The notes below the pieces were generated by a model. It did not search any database. It worked only from the letters and a program-made list of their open reading frames with translations, and was not told the origin of the DNA. A DNA stretch of 56,405 nucleotides from a virus, in the IMG/VR virus record IMGVR_UViG_3300017751_000019, positions 1-56,405 of that record; one strand, given 5' to 3'. Shown here in pieces: positions 9,599 through 16,977 of the stretch. Within the stretch, counting starts at the first letter, position 1; every line of letters starts with the position of its first letter. The translations under genes and the position numbers were made by a program.

Positions 9599-9625
9599 AG
9601 TCCCCAAAGGGGACTAGGGGTTTTT
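9599..9625 (+). terminator. Terminator-like hairpin before the accessory operon
   Basis: AGTCCCC and GGGGACT pair perfectly over an AAA loop (9599-9615). Five bases later comes GGGG then TTTTT. The CCCC arm can alternatively pair with the second GGGG directly before the T run, giving two competing folds. This leaves only about 70 bases of leader to the next gene. Confidence 0.45.
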
Positions 9626-9695
9626 CGTCGGAAGATTTCCTTCCAGCCCGCCGTTTGCATTCCGCAGGGCGAGTAGCTCACACAGGAGAACACCC

Positions 9696-10034
9696 ATGAG
9701 CCAGTTCAAATCCGTTTCACTCAAGCAAATCGCACGCACAATCGAAGACGCACACGAGGACGATCGAGGTCGTCTGGTCGCGGAGGCGTTGATCGAACTC
9801 GAGCCGCGTCTGGAACGCGCACAGGAGCGCAAGCAGGAGGGCAAGGTCAAGCGCACACGCAAGGCCATCGAGCAGTTGGTCTCGCAGGGCGCGGTTGATC
9901 ACACGCAGTGCTTCGCCATGCAGACGTCACGCAAGCCCAAGGCCAAGGCCAAGCCGAACACGCAGGCGCAGATGATGCGCATGACCAAGGCTGATCTGGT
10001 TGCGGCGCTCATGCTTGCAGGCGACCTGTCCTAA
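9696..10034 (+). CDS. Basic helical protein, first gene of the accessory block
   Basis: A 112-residue, highly charged protein. Residues 1-70 are mostly helix (R-L-E-R-A-Q-E-R-K-Q-E-G). Then comes a basic linker with A-K-A-K-A-K and a C-terminal M-T-K-A-D-L-V-A-A-L-M helix. It has a good ribosome site (AGGAG, 8 bases before the ATG) and is followed by a strong terminator, so it is a single-gene unit. Basic linker plus helices suggests nucleic-acid binding, but no family is recognised. Codon use is more GC-rich than in the late genes. Confidence 0.75.
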   Translation: MSQFKSVSLKQIARTIEDAHEDDRGRLVAEALIELEPRLERAQERKQEGKVKRTRKAIEQLVSQGAVDHTQCFAMQTSRKPKAKAKPNTQAQMMRMTKADLVAALMLAGDLS

Positions 10035-10061
10035 TTCGCACACACGGATGTGCTTCCCCAA

Positions 10062-10092
10062 CCCTCACAGCTTCGGCTGTGGGGGTTTTTTT
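10062..10092 (+). terminator. Strong rho-independent terminator
   Basis: A ten-pair stem (10062-10071 with 10076-10085, one G-T pair) closed by a TTCG tetraloop and followed by seven T. It ends the transcript of the 9696-10034 gene. Confidence 0.9.
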
Positions 10093-10171
10093 GTGTCTGC
10101 ACGTTGTCGGCAGGCACACGGTCGAGCATCGACCGATCAACGACAGCACCCGTCATCACAGGAGATACCCA

Positions 10172-10354
10172 ATGACGATACGCAAAACCACGAGCAAGAC
10201 CGACACCGCATGGCGGTGGCTCGCAATCGGTCAACAACCCGCAGGACACGCGGACGAGCTTCTGCTCAACCACGACGTTCAGGCGACTGACTACCCAGAC
10301 GAGGACGACCTCGCTCTGTTCGGCTACACGCTGGTAAGGGAGGACGAGTCATGA
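10172..10354 (+). CDS. Unknown 60-residue acidic protein
   Basis: The first gene of a run of overlapping small genes. The start at 10172 is chosen because AGGAG sits 7 bases before it; an upstream in-frame ATG at 10079 lies directly behind the terminator stem and lacks a ribosome site. The C-terminus is rich in D and E (D-E-D-D-L-A-L-F-G-Y). Its TGA overlaps the next ATG. No family is recognised. Confidence 0.65.
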   Translation: MTIRKTTSKTDTAWRWLAIGQQPAGHADELLLNHDVQATDYPDEDDLALFGYTLVREDES

Positions 10355-10518
10355 GCATCTTCCGAGTCACCTCAATGGTTGCACCTGAAGGCGTCAACGA
10401 CGTGCTACACGTCGAAGCCAACAGCGCCAGTGATGCGCTCGCCATCATCCACCGCGAGGACGGGACTTCGTTGGTCGAGCACTTCGACTACGTGAAGATC
10501 GAGGAGGTCGCGTCATGA
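10351..10518 (+). CDS. Unknown 55-residue protein
   Basis: Starts at an ATG overlapping the stop of the gene before (ATGA) and ends in another ATGA overlap. The sequence alternates beta and helix (F-R-V-T-S-M-V, then S-A-S-D-A-L-A-I-I-H) and looks like a small folded domain. Function is unknown. Its place in a chain of overlapping genes strongly supports that it is translated. Confidence 0.65.
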   Translation: MSIFRVTSMVAPEGVNDVLHVEANSASDALAIIHREDGTSLVEHFDYVKIEEVAS

Positions 10519-10691
10519 ACGTAGACGAGCTGTTCACCCTTCACTTCCGTGGCGATGAGCCACGCGATGTACGTAAACGACGCCGCTCTTGTGAGTGGCA
10601 TCAAGGACGTTACAAGGATCGAGTCCGCCACTACTTACGCCAAGGATATTCCAAGGCCGAATCCATGAAACGCGCAGGAGAAAACCAGTGA
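10515..10691 (+). CDS. Unknown 58-residue basic protein
   Basis: A small, strongly basic protein (R-K-R-R-R near residues 20-24, R-Y-K-D-R-V-R-H-Y) with a helical C-terminus that reads like a short DNA-binding element (Y-L-R-Q-G-Y-S-K-A-E-S-M). ATGA overlap at its start and TGATG at its end. It is an acidic operon's only strongly basic member. No family is recognised. Confidence 0.65.
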   Translation: MNVDELFTLHFRGDEPRDVRKRRRSCEWHQGRYKDRVRHYLRQGYSKAESMKRAGENQ

Positions 10692-11023
10692 TGTATTACG
10701 TGAACGTGTACGAGAAAGCGTCCGCTTACGGCGGGCCTGAAGAGGGTGGCTGGTGGTACACAGTCATCGAGCCGCTTGGTTGTGAGGGATCAACAGCGAA
10801 CGAGGACGAGGCCAGAGACTTGGCTGAGTCCGTTCGTCTGGAGATCGAGCAACCCGAAGCCTACTACATGGGCATCAACAACGCAGATGGGTGTGACCCT
10901 GACGGCCAAGGTGACGACAGCTACCTGACGGTCGGCGGAGTGTGGGGTGACAGCAGTCTCGTTGTGTATGTCGAGGATCATCCACCCAAGCATCAACCAG
11001 AGGAGCGACCGCACTATGAGTGA
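10691..11023 (+). CDS. Unknown 110-residue acidic protein
   Basis: Starts at the ATG at 10691, coupled to the previous stop (TGATG) and preceded by AGGAG. The N-terminal M-Y-Y-V-N-V-Y-E-K-A-S-A-Y-G-G is followed by W-W-Y and an acidic helix with R-D-L-A-E-S-V-R. Strongly acidic overall, as is typical of small early phage proteins that imitate DNA or bind host enzymes; that is only a general resemblance. Function is unknown. Confidence 0.7.
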   Translation: MYYVNVYEKASAYGGPEEGGWWYTVIEPLGCEGSTANEDEARDLAESVRLEIEQPEAYYMGINNADGCDPDGQGDDSYLTVGGVWGDSSLVVYVEDHPPKHQPEERPHYE

Positions 11024-11183
11024 TCAGGTATTGAACGAGGACTTCGAGCTTGGGCTAGTCAGCCTGTGCATCGAGTTCTTTGGTGAATCAGGCGACTGGT
11101 TCTACGACTACGACGTGGACGCGAACGGAGAAGGTAGCGTCTACATCCGACTAACCGTACCAGCAGAGGAGAGCGAGACATGA
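11016..11183 (+). CDS. Unknown 55-residue acidic protein
   Basis: An acidic small protein (W-F-Y-D-Y-D-V-D-A-N-G-E-G near the middle). Its start overlaps the previous gene by 8 bases, with GAGG just upstream, and it ends in an ATGA overlap. It resembles a single small domain with a beta hairpin. No family is recognised. Confidence 0.65.
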   Translation: MSDQVLNEDFELGLVSLCIEFFGESGDWFYDYDVDANGEGSVYIRLTVPAEESET

Positions 11184-11482
11184 GCGACGATTCAATCCAC
11201 TACAGCCATGTGGACAAGCATGGCATGTGGTCGCTAAAAGACCATCCGATCAACCCCGCGACTCAGGCAGAGGCAGACGTGATCTACAACGATCTCGGCA
11301 TGTACCTGTCACCCGAAAGCGTCCACTCGGACGGCGAGAGCAGTGAGTCAATGGCACGCGATCACTTCAACTACTACATGCGCAAGGCAATGAGAGTTGA
11401 GCGGTGTGGATTCCTGCCAACGGAATGGAGTGACGTGTGGGAGCCGGGTCAATCACCGAAAGCAATAGGGCTGTGGACATGA
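11180..11482 (+). CDS. Unknown 100-residue protein
   Basis: An acidic protein with a W-S-L-K-D-H-P-I-N segment near residue 18, a helical S-S-E-S-M-A-R-D-H-F-N-Y-Y-M-R-K-A-M and a Trp-rich C-terminus. Joined to both neighbours by 4-base overlaps, with AGGAG before the start. No family is recognised. Confidence 0.65.
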   Translation: MSDDSIHYSHVDKHGMWSLKDHPINPATQAEADVIYNDLGMYLSPESVHSDGESSESMARDHFNYYMRKAMRVERCGFLPTEWSDVWEPGQSPKAIGLWT

Positions 11483-11604
11483 GTGCCGCAGAGTTCTGGG
11501 CATGGCTAGACAGTTGCCCATCAACAGAGTGGTTCGTGGCTGATGTCGAGACCGGATGCGCTCGAGTGTTTTTTACTTACGAGGAAGAGGAGGACGAAGC
11601 ATGA
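11479..11604 (+). CDS. Unknown 41-residue protein
   Basis: A very short gene with ATGA overlaps at both ends. The N-terminus is aromatic (A-E-F-W-A-W-L-D), the C-terminus a run of Glu and Asp. It fills an interval that would otherwise break the chain of coupled genes, which is the main support for it being real. Confidence 0.6.
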   Translation: MSAAEFWAWLDSCPSTEWFVADVETGCARVFFTYEEEEDEA

Positions 11605-11771
11605 AAACATACGAAGCGTATGTCAGCGGCGGTACAAGCCGCAGGGTAATAGTCGAGGCCAAGAATCAAGTCGAGGCTGAACTCGAGGCTATTCGAGAGT
11701 TCACCGCACTTGTTGGTGCTGAAGGCCATGTTGAAGTTATGGACATAGAGCAAATAGGAGACGAATCATGA
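11601..11771 (+). CDS. Unknown 56-residue protein
   Basis: A small beta-beta-alpha-beta protein (K-T-Y-E-A-Y-V-S-G-G, then V-I-V-E-A-K-N-Q-V-E-A-E-L-E-A). The Glu-rich GAGGAAGAGGAGG stretch just upstream supplies the ribosome site, and the start is coupled to the previous stop. No family is recognised. Confidence 0.65.
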   Translation: MKTYEAYVSGGTSRRVIVEAKNQVEAELEAIREFTALVGAEGHVEVMDIEQIGDES

Positions 11772-11953
11772 ACGACCAAACCTATCAGCAAGCAGTCGAG
11801 CAGGCCAGAGAGGAGGCTCTCGAGAGGTATCTGAACAACCGAATCGTTGAGTATCGCAAACAGAACGTGGACGTTGTACTCATAGCAGGGACGACACACG
11901 CCATAGCAATCGTGTTTGGTATGTGGCTGTTCTCAACGGTGTGGGGTGCCTGA
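11768..11953 (+). CDS. Small membrane protein
   Basis: A 61-residue protein with a charged helical N-terminal half (E-Q-A-R-E-E-A-L-E-R-Y-L) and one hydrophobic segment at about 37-58 (V-V-L-I-A-G-T, A-I-A-I-V-F-G-M-W-L-F), ending in W-G-A. It is likely a single-pass inner-membrane protein with its N-terminus in the cytoplasm. Overlaps both neighbours by 1-4 bases. Small membrane proteins in early phage regions sometimes serve in superinfection exclusion; nothing here proves that. Confidence 0.7.
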   Translation: MNDQTYQQAVEQAREEALERYLNNRIVEYRKQNVDVVLIAGTTHAIAIVFGMWLFSTVWGA

Positions 11954-12234
11954 TGCCAGAAGATACTGCGATGCTCAATTCGAGTGGCCGTCCGGCCAAG
12001 GATCAGGTCGTTCGACATTACGAGGACGGATCATCTGATTTCATTAGTTACGGCATGACCATTGTGTCACGCCCATTCAATTACCCAAGCGAGCCAATCG
12101 TGCTAGACGTGGACAAGTGGAACTACTCAATCACCACTGCCCGCTACCGCAACAGGTTCCTTGGGGAATCTACTGGCGACACCCGTCGCCGCATTAAGTC
12201 AGGCCAGTATGTGCTGAGCAATTTGAACGCATAG
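11953..12234 (+). CDS. Unknown 93-residue protein
   Basis: Starts at 11953 within a TGATG overlap. Contains V-V-R-H-Y-E-D-G-S-S-D-F-I-S-Y-G-M and a basic C-terminus (R-Y-R-N-R-F-L-G, R-R-R-I-K-S-G). It could be a small nucleic-acid-associated protein, but no family is recognised. Last gene of the strictly overlapping series. Confidence 0.65.
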   Translation: MPEDTAMLNSSGRPAKDQVVRHYEDGSSDFISYGMTIVSRPFNYPSEPIVLDVDKWNYSITTARYRNRFLGESTGDTRRRIKSGQYVLSNLNA

Positions 12235-12243
12235 GAGTTACCC

Positions 12244-12627
12244 ATGTTCAAGATATTACGCAACATTTTTAGCCAGTTTGAAGCAGTGAATGACCCAAGT
12301 ATTTTGCAGACCACACCAGAGATGAACAAGATTAATCACCGTGAGCGTGCGTCCACGCCATCTCGAATCATCTCGGTACGGGGCAAGACGTTTGGTGTCG
12401 GTTTGGTACGCAATGCCAATGCGCGCAACCGATGGAAGAGGTTGTCCACGCTGCAAGTGGGCGAAGAGATGTGCTTCATGGAGAAGCAAGTCACGATGCA
12501 CAAAGCAGTAAAGTCATACCGCAACAGTTGGGAAGGCCAGAGTCGTGAGTACGTAATCAATCCTGCAACACTCGAGGGTGCTCGAATCCCAAGCCAAGAG
12601 GTGTCAGTAGTTACTCGCACCGCCTGA
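12244..12627 (+). CDS. Unknown 127-residue basic protein
   Basis: Begins 9 bases after the previous gene with AGGAGTTACCC before the ATG. Rich in Arg and Asn (R-N-A-N-A-R-N-R-W-K-R), with a beta-like core (I-I-S-V-R-G-K-T-F-G-V-G). It is followed by a GGGGC-TACA-GCCCC hairpin (12635-12648) without a T run, then by the operator region, so it is probably the last gene of this operon. Confidence 0.7.
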   Translation: MFKILRNIFSQFEAVNDPSILQTTPEMNKINHRERASTPSRIISVRGKTFGVGLVRNANARNRWKRLSTLQVGEEMCFMEKQVTMHKAVKSYRNSWEGQSREYVINPATLEGARIPSQEVSVVTRTA

Positions 12628-12712
12628 AAATCCTGGGGCTACAGCCCCTGTCAAATGCAACGGCTCGGCATCGAAAGGTGTCGGGTCGTTGTCGTTATGG
12701 TGTCACGTTATG

Positions 12713-12758
12713 TTGACACACGCACGCTTCAGTGTTCTCATGACACCTTTAGGTGTCA
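12713..12758 (+). promoter_or_regulatory. Promoter with overlapping 18-base operator
   Basis: TTGACA (12713) is followed after 17 bases by a weak -10, TCTCAT (12736). The palindrome TGACACCTTTAGGTGTCA (12741-12758) starts at the last base of the -10 and covers the expected transcription start, a classic repressor position. A looser repeat GTGTCA-N8-TGACAC lies just upstream, around 12700-12720. The same palindrome occurs at 28155 and 24531. It would control the CobS/CobT-like operon. Confidence 0.7.
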
Positions 12759-12786
12759 CTCACATTTACTTTAAAGGTTACTTATT

Positions 12787-14469
12787 ATGGTTAAAAAATC
12801 TATCGATTTATTCATAGAGGCATTTCAGCCCGAACTCACGCCAGAGCAACGCCGCAACACTTGTCGCAAGGCATTGGCTGAGGCTATTGGTGATACACGT
12901 ATGGACATTCAACTGTTATGGAATGAGGGAGAGTGGAAGCATCAGTTATCCGAACCCCGACTTACACCACGAGGTATCGCCAGTTTGTTTGGTAAGCCTC
13001 ACAGTATGTTGGTGTCAGCATTGAGCATCATGCTTGACGGCGACGAAACCAGCCGTCGCGTTGGTGAAGAGTCAAGGGGCAAGCTCGAGCTTTGGCATAC
13101 GGCAATGAAGTACCCACACAAGTGTGCAGAAGGATCACGGGGCAAGGTGTTTGGTATGCACAGGGATTGGGATGAAGCCTACTTCATGGACATCATATCG
13201 TATGCGGAGACGTTAGGTATTGACTGTGCCGCCAGCGCAAACATGAAACCGACTAAGACTGCTAGTAAGTCCAAGGCATCAGCGCCTGCCGCAGGTATTG
13301 AGACTGCGCTTAACGGACTGCTCGACACAGTGGGACTGCCTGACTACAGCGATCTCAGAGAGACTCTGGATAACCTAGTTGTATTGAAAGGCGACCTGAG
13401 AGACAAGGACGCAACCATCGAATCAATGAAGCGCCAGATAGACATGGCATCCAAGGCTACGTTGGCTCCCGTCAGCGTGAAGGGTAGCGGTGATGTGCCT
13501 GATGGCAAGGTCGAGATTGCCAAGGCGTATGACCTGTTCGATGTGGGTGCTAGTGACCGCTCGATGTTCGACTTCGATCTGCCTCATGGGGTGTGGGATC
13601 ACGATCACCCTTATGTTCCTGATGTGGACACAGCTTATGTGTTTGACCCCGAGACACTGATCCCAGTGTTGCTTGCTGTTGTGAACAATCGTATCCCGTG
13701 GTTGCGTGGACATACTGGTACTGGCAAGACAACGCTTGCCGAGCAAGTGTATGCACGCCTCAAGTTGCCAGTGTTCAGGCTCAATCTGGACAGTGACATT
13801 ACTCGTGGTGAACTGGTTGGTCGAGAAGTTATTCGCACTGACAGCGATGGCAAGACAGTGACTGAGTTTGTGGACGGGATTATCCCGATGGCAATGCAAC
13901 AGCCCTGTCTGCTACTGCTCGATGAGGTCGATGCGGCGAGGCCAGACATGGGCTTTGTCCTACAGCGATTGCTTGAGGGCAAGGGGTTCATGTTACTCGA
14001 GGATGGTGGACGCACAGTCGTACCGCATCAGCACTTCCGCATGATCGCAACAGCGAATACCAATGGGCGTGGTGACGAGACAGGATTGTACTCGGGGACA
14101 CGGGCTTTGGGTACAGCATTCGTGAACAGGTTCAAGCCTTACATCGAGGTTGATTACATGACCGAGGATGAAGAGGCTGAGTTGTTGCATGACAAGAATC
14201 CTGCTCTGGACAAGGATGACTGCAAGACTATTGCGAGGTATGCAACCGAGCACAGGACAGCGTTCAAGCAGAGTGATGTCACGTTGGCGTGTTCGCCCAG
14301 AGATACCTTGGCATTTGCGGCCAGTGCGGTGGACTACAAGAGGTGCTTCGGGTCAGGCAGTGGATGGATGATGCTTGCCTTGAAGCATTCGATATTGAAT
14401 GCGGCAGACAGTGACGACAAGCAGGCGCTTGAGGGACTGGCGAGCCGAGTGATTGGAGGAACTGTATGA
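12787..14469 (+). CDS. CobS-like AAA+ ATPase (MoxR group)
   Basis: A 560-residue protein. The N-terminal 240 residues are a phage-specific helical region with a linker rich in Lys and Ala. The C-terminal AAA+ module has Walker A G-H-T-G-T-G-K-T at 308-315, Walker B L-L-L-L-D-E at 375-380, and sensor and arginine-finger type segments after it (A-T-A-N-T-N-G and F-V-N-R-F). This matches the CobS subunit of cobaltochelatase and related MoxR ATPases, which remodel a partner carrying a VWA domain. The next gene, overlapping by 4 bases, is such a partner. A role in cobalt insertion is not implied: phage CobS-like proteins have no proven function. The operon is headed by the operator palindrome. Confidence 0.85.
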   Translation: MVKKSIDLFIEAFQPELTPEQRRNTCRKALAEAIGDTRMDIQLLWNEGEWKHQLSEPRLTPRGIASLFGKPHSMLVSALSIMLDGDETSRRVGEESRGKLELWHTAMKYPHKCAEGSRGKVFGMHRDWDEAYFMDIISYAETLGIDCAASANMKPTKTASKSKASAPAAGIETALNGLLDTVGLPDYSDLRETLDNLVVLKGDLRDKDATIESMKRQIDMASKATLAPVSVKGSGDVPDGKVEIAKAYDLFDVGASDRSMFDFDLPHGVWDHDHPYVPDVDTAYVFDPETLIPVLLAVVNNRIPWLRGHTGTGKTTLAEQVYARLKLPVFRLNLDSDITRGELVGREVIRTDSDGKTVTEFVDGIIPMAMQQPCLLLLDEVDAARPDMGFVLQRLLEGKGFMLLEDGGRTVVPHQHFRMIATANTNGRGDETGLYSGTRALGTAFVNRFKPYIEVDYMTEDEEAELLHDKNPALDKDDCKTIARYATEHRTAFKQSDVTLACSPRDTLAFAASAVDYKRCFGSGSGWMMLALKHSILNAADSDDKQALEGLASRVIGGTV

Positions 14470-16451
14470 GACAGATAAGCGGAGACAAGTTGACACACGA
14501 GGTAACGGCTAATGCTCGTACCTTTTATAGGAACCAAGACCTTGAGGTTCTGATCGGTGGTGATCAGGCCATGACGAATGGCAAGACGGTGTACCTGCCC
14601 ACGATTCCGTTGGGTGTTGATTACGACGAAGATGAGGTGCGTACCATTCGCGGGTTCGTTGATCACGAAGCAGGACATGGACGCCACACTAACTTCTCGT
14701 TGGGACGTCGCAAGAAGTACAAGGAGTTGATGGCTCAAGTCGAGCACTTCATGCCTATCACGAATGGACTCGAGGACGTCCGCATCGAGCGGCTGATCAC
14801 GCAAGAGTATCCCGGCTCCAAGCGCAACCTTGAGGCCACAAGCCAGTGGGCAAACAAGTTATTTCTTGATCACTGGGATGGCACACCACCCACGCTTGAT
14901 GAGATAGGTGCAGTCGCGATCACATGGGAGGGACGCAGACGCATGGGCTACGACGATCCGACTATTCAGCAGTGCCTAGACACCTTGAGTGACGAGGTCA
15001 GGGCTGAGGTTGAGGGTGCTGTGGACAGGTTGTCCAAGGCCAAGTCAACCAAGGCGTGCATGGATATATCCGAGGAGTTGTGCAAGCAGTGGGGGCTTGA
15101 CCAGCGAGGCAAGGAAGAGGAACAGCAGGAGCAGCAGGGTGGCAGCGAAGAAGGCGAGGACGAGTCCGAGGACAGCAATCAGTCTAGCAATGACACTGGA
15201 GCTGACAGCTCTGGAGCTGACGATGCCGAGCAGAATCAGGGTGAGAACGCTGATGACAAAGCCGAGGACATGAGCGGTGGCGAGGGTGATGGTGAGCCAG
15301 AGAAAGAGGATGGCACTGAGGGCTCGGGTGACAATAGAGATGATCAGGGTACTCAGGCTGATGGTCAGGACAGTGAGCACAAGAAGCAGGTGCAGAAGTC
15401 TGCGGGGCATGGGTTCGATGTTGACAAGCCCAAGCAAGCGTATGACCCAAATCTTGATAAGGCCATGCAAAACATTGTGCAGAACAAAGAGGCAAGCGGT
15501 GGCTCTTATGTTGCTCATGGTCGCAAGTACGATGTCCACGAGAAGGCAGGCAACTGGAGCAGGCACACCCAAGATAGCATTGAGGCGGCCAAGAGATATG
15601 GAGCCTACAACATGACCCGCAATCAGATTGGCAGTCACATGAACAAGATGCGACGCAATCTCGAGAGGGCTTTGATTGCCAAGCAGGACAGGTCATGGCG
15701 GTCAGGCTATGAGGAAGGGACACTTGATAGTCGTAGGTTATCGAGAGCAGTGAGCGGTGACACCAGTGTGTATCGCAAGAGGACACCAGCCGAGGACATG
15801 GATACCTGTGTGATGCTTTGCATTGATGCCAGTGGGAGCATGGGACATTCCAAATGTCAGCTTGCAATGCAGTCAGCGATTGCTATGGGCGAGGTGTTCG
15901 AGAAGGTTGGTATTCCGTATGCGGTGACAGCGTTTAATACTCGCGCCCACAACGATAACAACACCAGAGCATACAACAATAGCGTTCGCAACCATCAGCA
16001 TGTCGAGGGTAGGTCACACTGTTTGTCCACGTACCTGCTCAAGGATTACGACGAGTCGTTACGCCAGACCAAGCACCAGATTGCCGCTTACGAAATGCTC
16101 GTGGGTTCAGGGAATACTGATGGTGATTCGCTGATGTATATCAAGCAAGCCTATGTAGATCGTCGCCACGAGAGTCGCAACATTATGTTTGTGTTCAGCG
16201 ATGGTGAGCCAGTGGGTACGAATGAGGATGCTGAGAGGTCTCGTCTCAAGAATGTATGCGCTGATATTGAGAGGCATATCGAGTTGGTCGGGTTCGGAAT
16301 CAAGACGGATGTGGACAGGTACTACAGCCATAGCGTTCAGGTGGACAGCCTTGATGAGATGAGCGGCAAGGTCATGAAGCAGGTTGCCAGTATGTTGCTC
16401 GGACAGAAGTTCAAGGTGGACGCCAAGGAGGTAGCGACCAATGCAGCGTAA
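14466..16451 (+). CDS. CobT-like VWA protein with HExxH motif
   Basis: A 661-residue protein paired with the AAA+ ATPase. Residues 67-71 read H-E-A-G-H, followed by E-D-V-R-I-E at 103-108, together resembling a zinc metallopeptidase site. Residues about 215-310 are an acidic, Ser- and Gly-rich linker, as in CobT. The C-terminal VWA domain has a MIDAS motif, D-A-S-G-S at about 454-458, which binds a metal ion and partner proteins. In cobaltochelatase CobT is the VWA partner of CobS; here the pair may instead be a protein-remodelling or proteolytic machine acting during infection (inference). The gene overlaps its partner by 4 bases and the next gene by 11. Confidence 0.85.
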   Translation: MRQISGDKLTHEVTANARTFYRNQDLEVLIGGDQAMTNGKTVYLPTIPLGVDYDEDEVRTIRGFVDHEAGHGRHTNFSLGRRKKYKELMAQVEHFMPITNGLEDVRIERLITQEYPGSKRNLEATSQWANKLFLDHWDGTPPTLDEIGAVAITWEGRRRMGYDDPTIQQCLDTLSDEVRAEVEGAVDRLSKAKSTKACMDISEELCKQWGLDQRGKEEEQQEQQGGSEEGEDESEDSNQSSNDTGADSSGADDAEQNQGENADDKAEDMSGGEGDGEPEKEDGTEGSGDNRDDQGTQADGQDSEHKKQVQKSAGHGFDVDKPKQAYDPNLDKAMQNIVQNKEASGGSYVAHGRKYDVHEKAGNWSRHTQDSIEAAKRYGAYNMTRNQIGSHMNKMRRNLERALIAKQDRSWRSGYEEGTLDSRRLSRAVSGDTSVYRKRTPAEDMDTCVMLCIDASGSMGHSKCQLAMQSAIAMGEVFEKVGIPYAVTAFNTRAHNDNNTRAYNNSVRNHQHVEGRSHCLSTYLLKDYDESLRQTKHQIAAYEMLVGSGNTDGDSLMYIKQAYVDRRHESRNIMFVFSDGEPVGTNEDAERSRLKNVCADIERHIELVGFGIKTDVDRYYSHSVQVDSLDEMSGKVMKQVASMLLGQKFKVDAKEVATNAA

Positions 16452-16632
16452 GGCAAAGGTGTATACCAAATGGTTTGGCGTGACCGACCGAGTGTGGCCT
16501 TGGGGTTTCTGGTTCGAGGTTGGTTACGAGGTTAAGACAAGGCGCGTGGACAAGTATGACTACGCAGAGATCGGACGGATTGTACGCAAGCATGAGAGGA
16601 AAGCCAGATGGCAGAGCAAGGCAAGAGTTTAG
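16441..16632 (+). CDS. Unknown 63-residue basic protein
   Basis: An Arg/Lys- and Trp-rich small protein (W-F-G-V-T-D-R-V-W-P-W-G-F-W-F-E-V-G-Y). It overlaps the CobT-like gene by 11 bases, with AAGGAGG just upstream, and the next gene by 25. No family is recognised. Co-transcribed with the CobS/CobT pair. Confidence 0.6.
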   Translation: MQRKAKVYTKWFGVTDRVWPWGFWFEVGYEVKTRRVDKYDYAEIGRIVRKHERKARWQSKARV

Positions 16633-16796
16633 TGGTGGATAAGATCGAGTGGTACTTGAGGGAGCATGTGCAACATTGCGAGCGTGCAGGTGCTGAGCAA
16701 GATAACTGGACACTATTAGTAGAGGAGGCTCTCGAGCATATCTATTGTTTGGAGTCGAAGTTGGAAGCAATACATAAGGAGTCAGCTAGTGAATGA
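16608..16796 (+). CDS. Unknown 62-residue helical protein
   Basis: A mostly helical acidic protein (W-Y-L-R-E-H-V, L-L-V-E-E-A-L-E-H-I-Y-C-L-E-S-K-L). Overlaps the previous gene by 25 bases in another frame and the next by 8. GAGAGGAAAG supplies a ribosome site. No family is recognised; it looks like a small protein-protein interaction module. Confidence 0.6.
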   Translation: MAEQGKSLVVDKIEWYLREHVQHCERAGAEQDNWTLLVEEALEHIYCLESKLEAIHKESASE

Positions 16797-16977
16797 GCGA
16801 GACGATTTGATCGCAAGGGTGAGGACAGGGATGTCCACGGATGAGGATGCCAGTGAGGTGAAGCGCATGATGGAGTACATGCGTGACTGTGAAGAGTTAG
16901 TGGAGGCGGCACTGAGCAATGACGTTTCGGTGTTGCGCAAGGTAATTGAGAGACAAAGTTTTAGGAGATCAGCGTGA
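16789..16977 (+). CDS. Unknown 62-residue helical protein
   Basis: A helical, charged small protein starting at GTG (16789), with AAGGAG 11 bases before it. Contains E-V-K-R-M-M-E-Y-M-R-D-C-E-E-L-V. Ends in a TGA overlapped by the next GTG start. No family is recognised. Confidence 0.6.
   Translation: MNERDDLIARVRTGMSTDEDASEVKRMMEYMRDCEELVEAALSNDVSVLRKVIERQSFRRSA

Larger units (their letters stand above)
9308..9695. other. GC-rich non-coding divergent region
   Basis: About 390 bases between the leftward terminase operon and the rightward accessory operon. I see no convincing gene: the ORFs here lack ribosome sites and are rich in Pro, Arg and Cys. It contains CCCCCCGGGGGG at 9399-9410, two perfect-stem hairpins (9472-9486 and 9599-9615) and a TGTCGTCC word at 9591. 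Because it abuts the terminase genes, it could hold the packaging start (pac/cos) as well as promoters; neither is shown. Confidence 0.6.

Noticed and set aside
9300-9699. Overlapping ORFs of 70-94 residues on both strands
   Set aside because: High-GC chance frames rich in Pro, Arg and Cys, without ribosome sites or coupling to neighbours.
12787-16451. Calling the CobS/CobT pair a cobalamin biosynthesis module
   Set aside because: No CobN or other cobalamin gene is present, and MoxR/VWA pairs serve many purposes.
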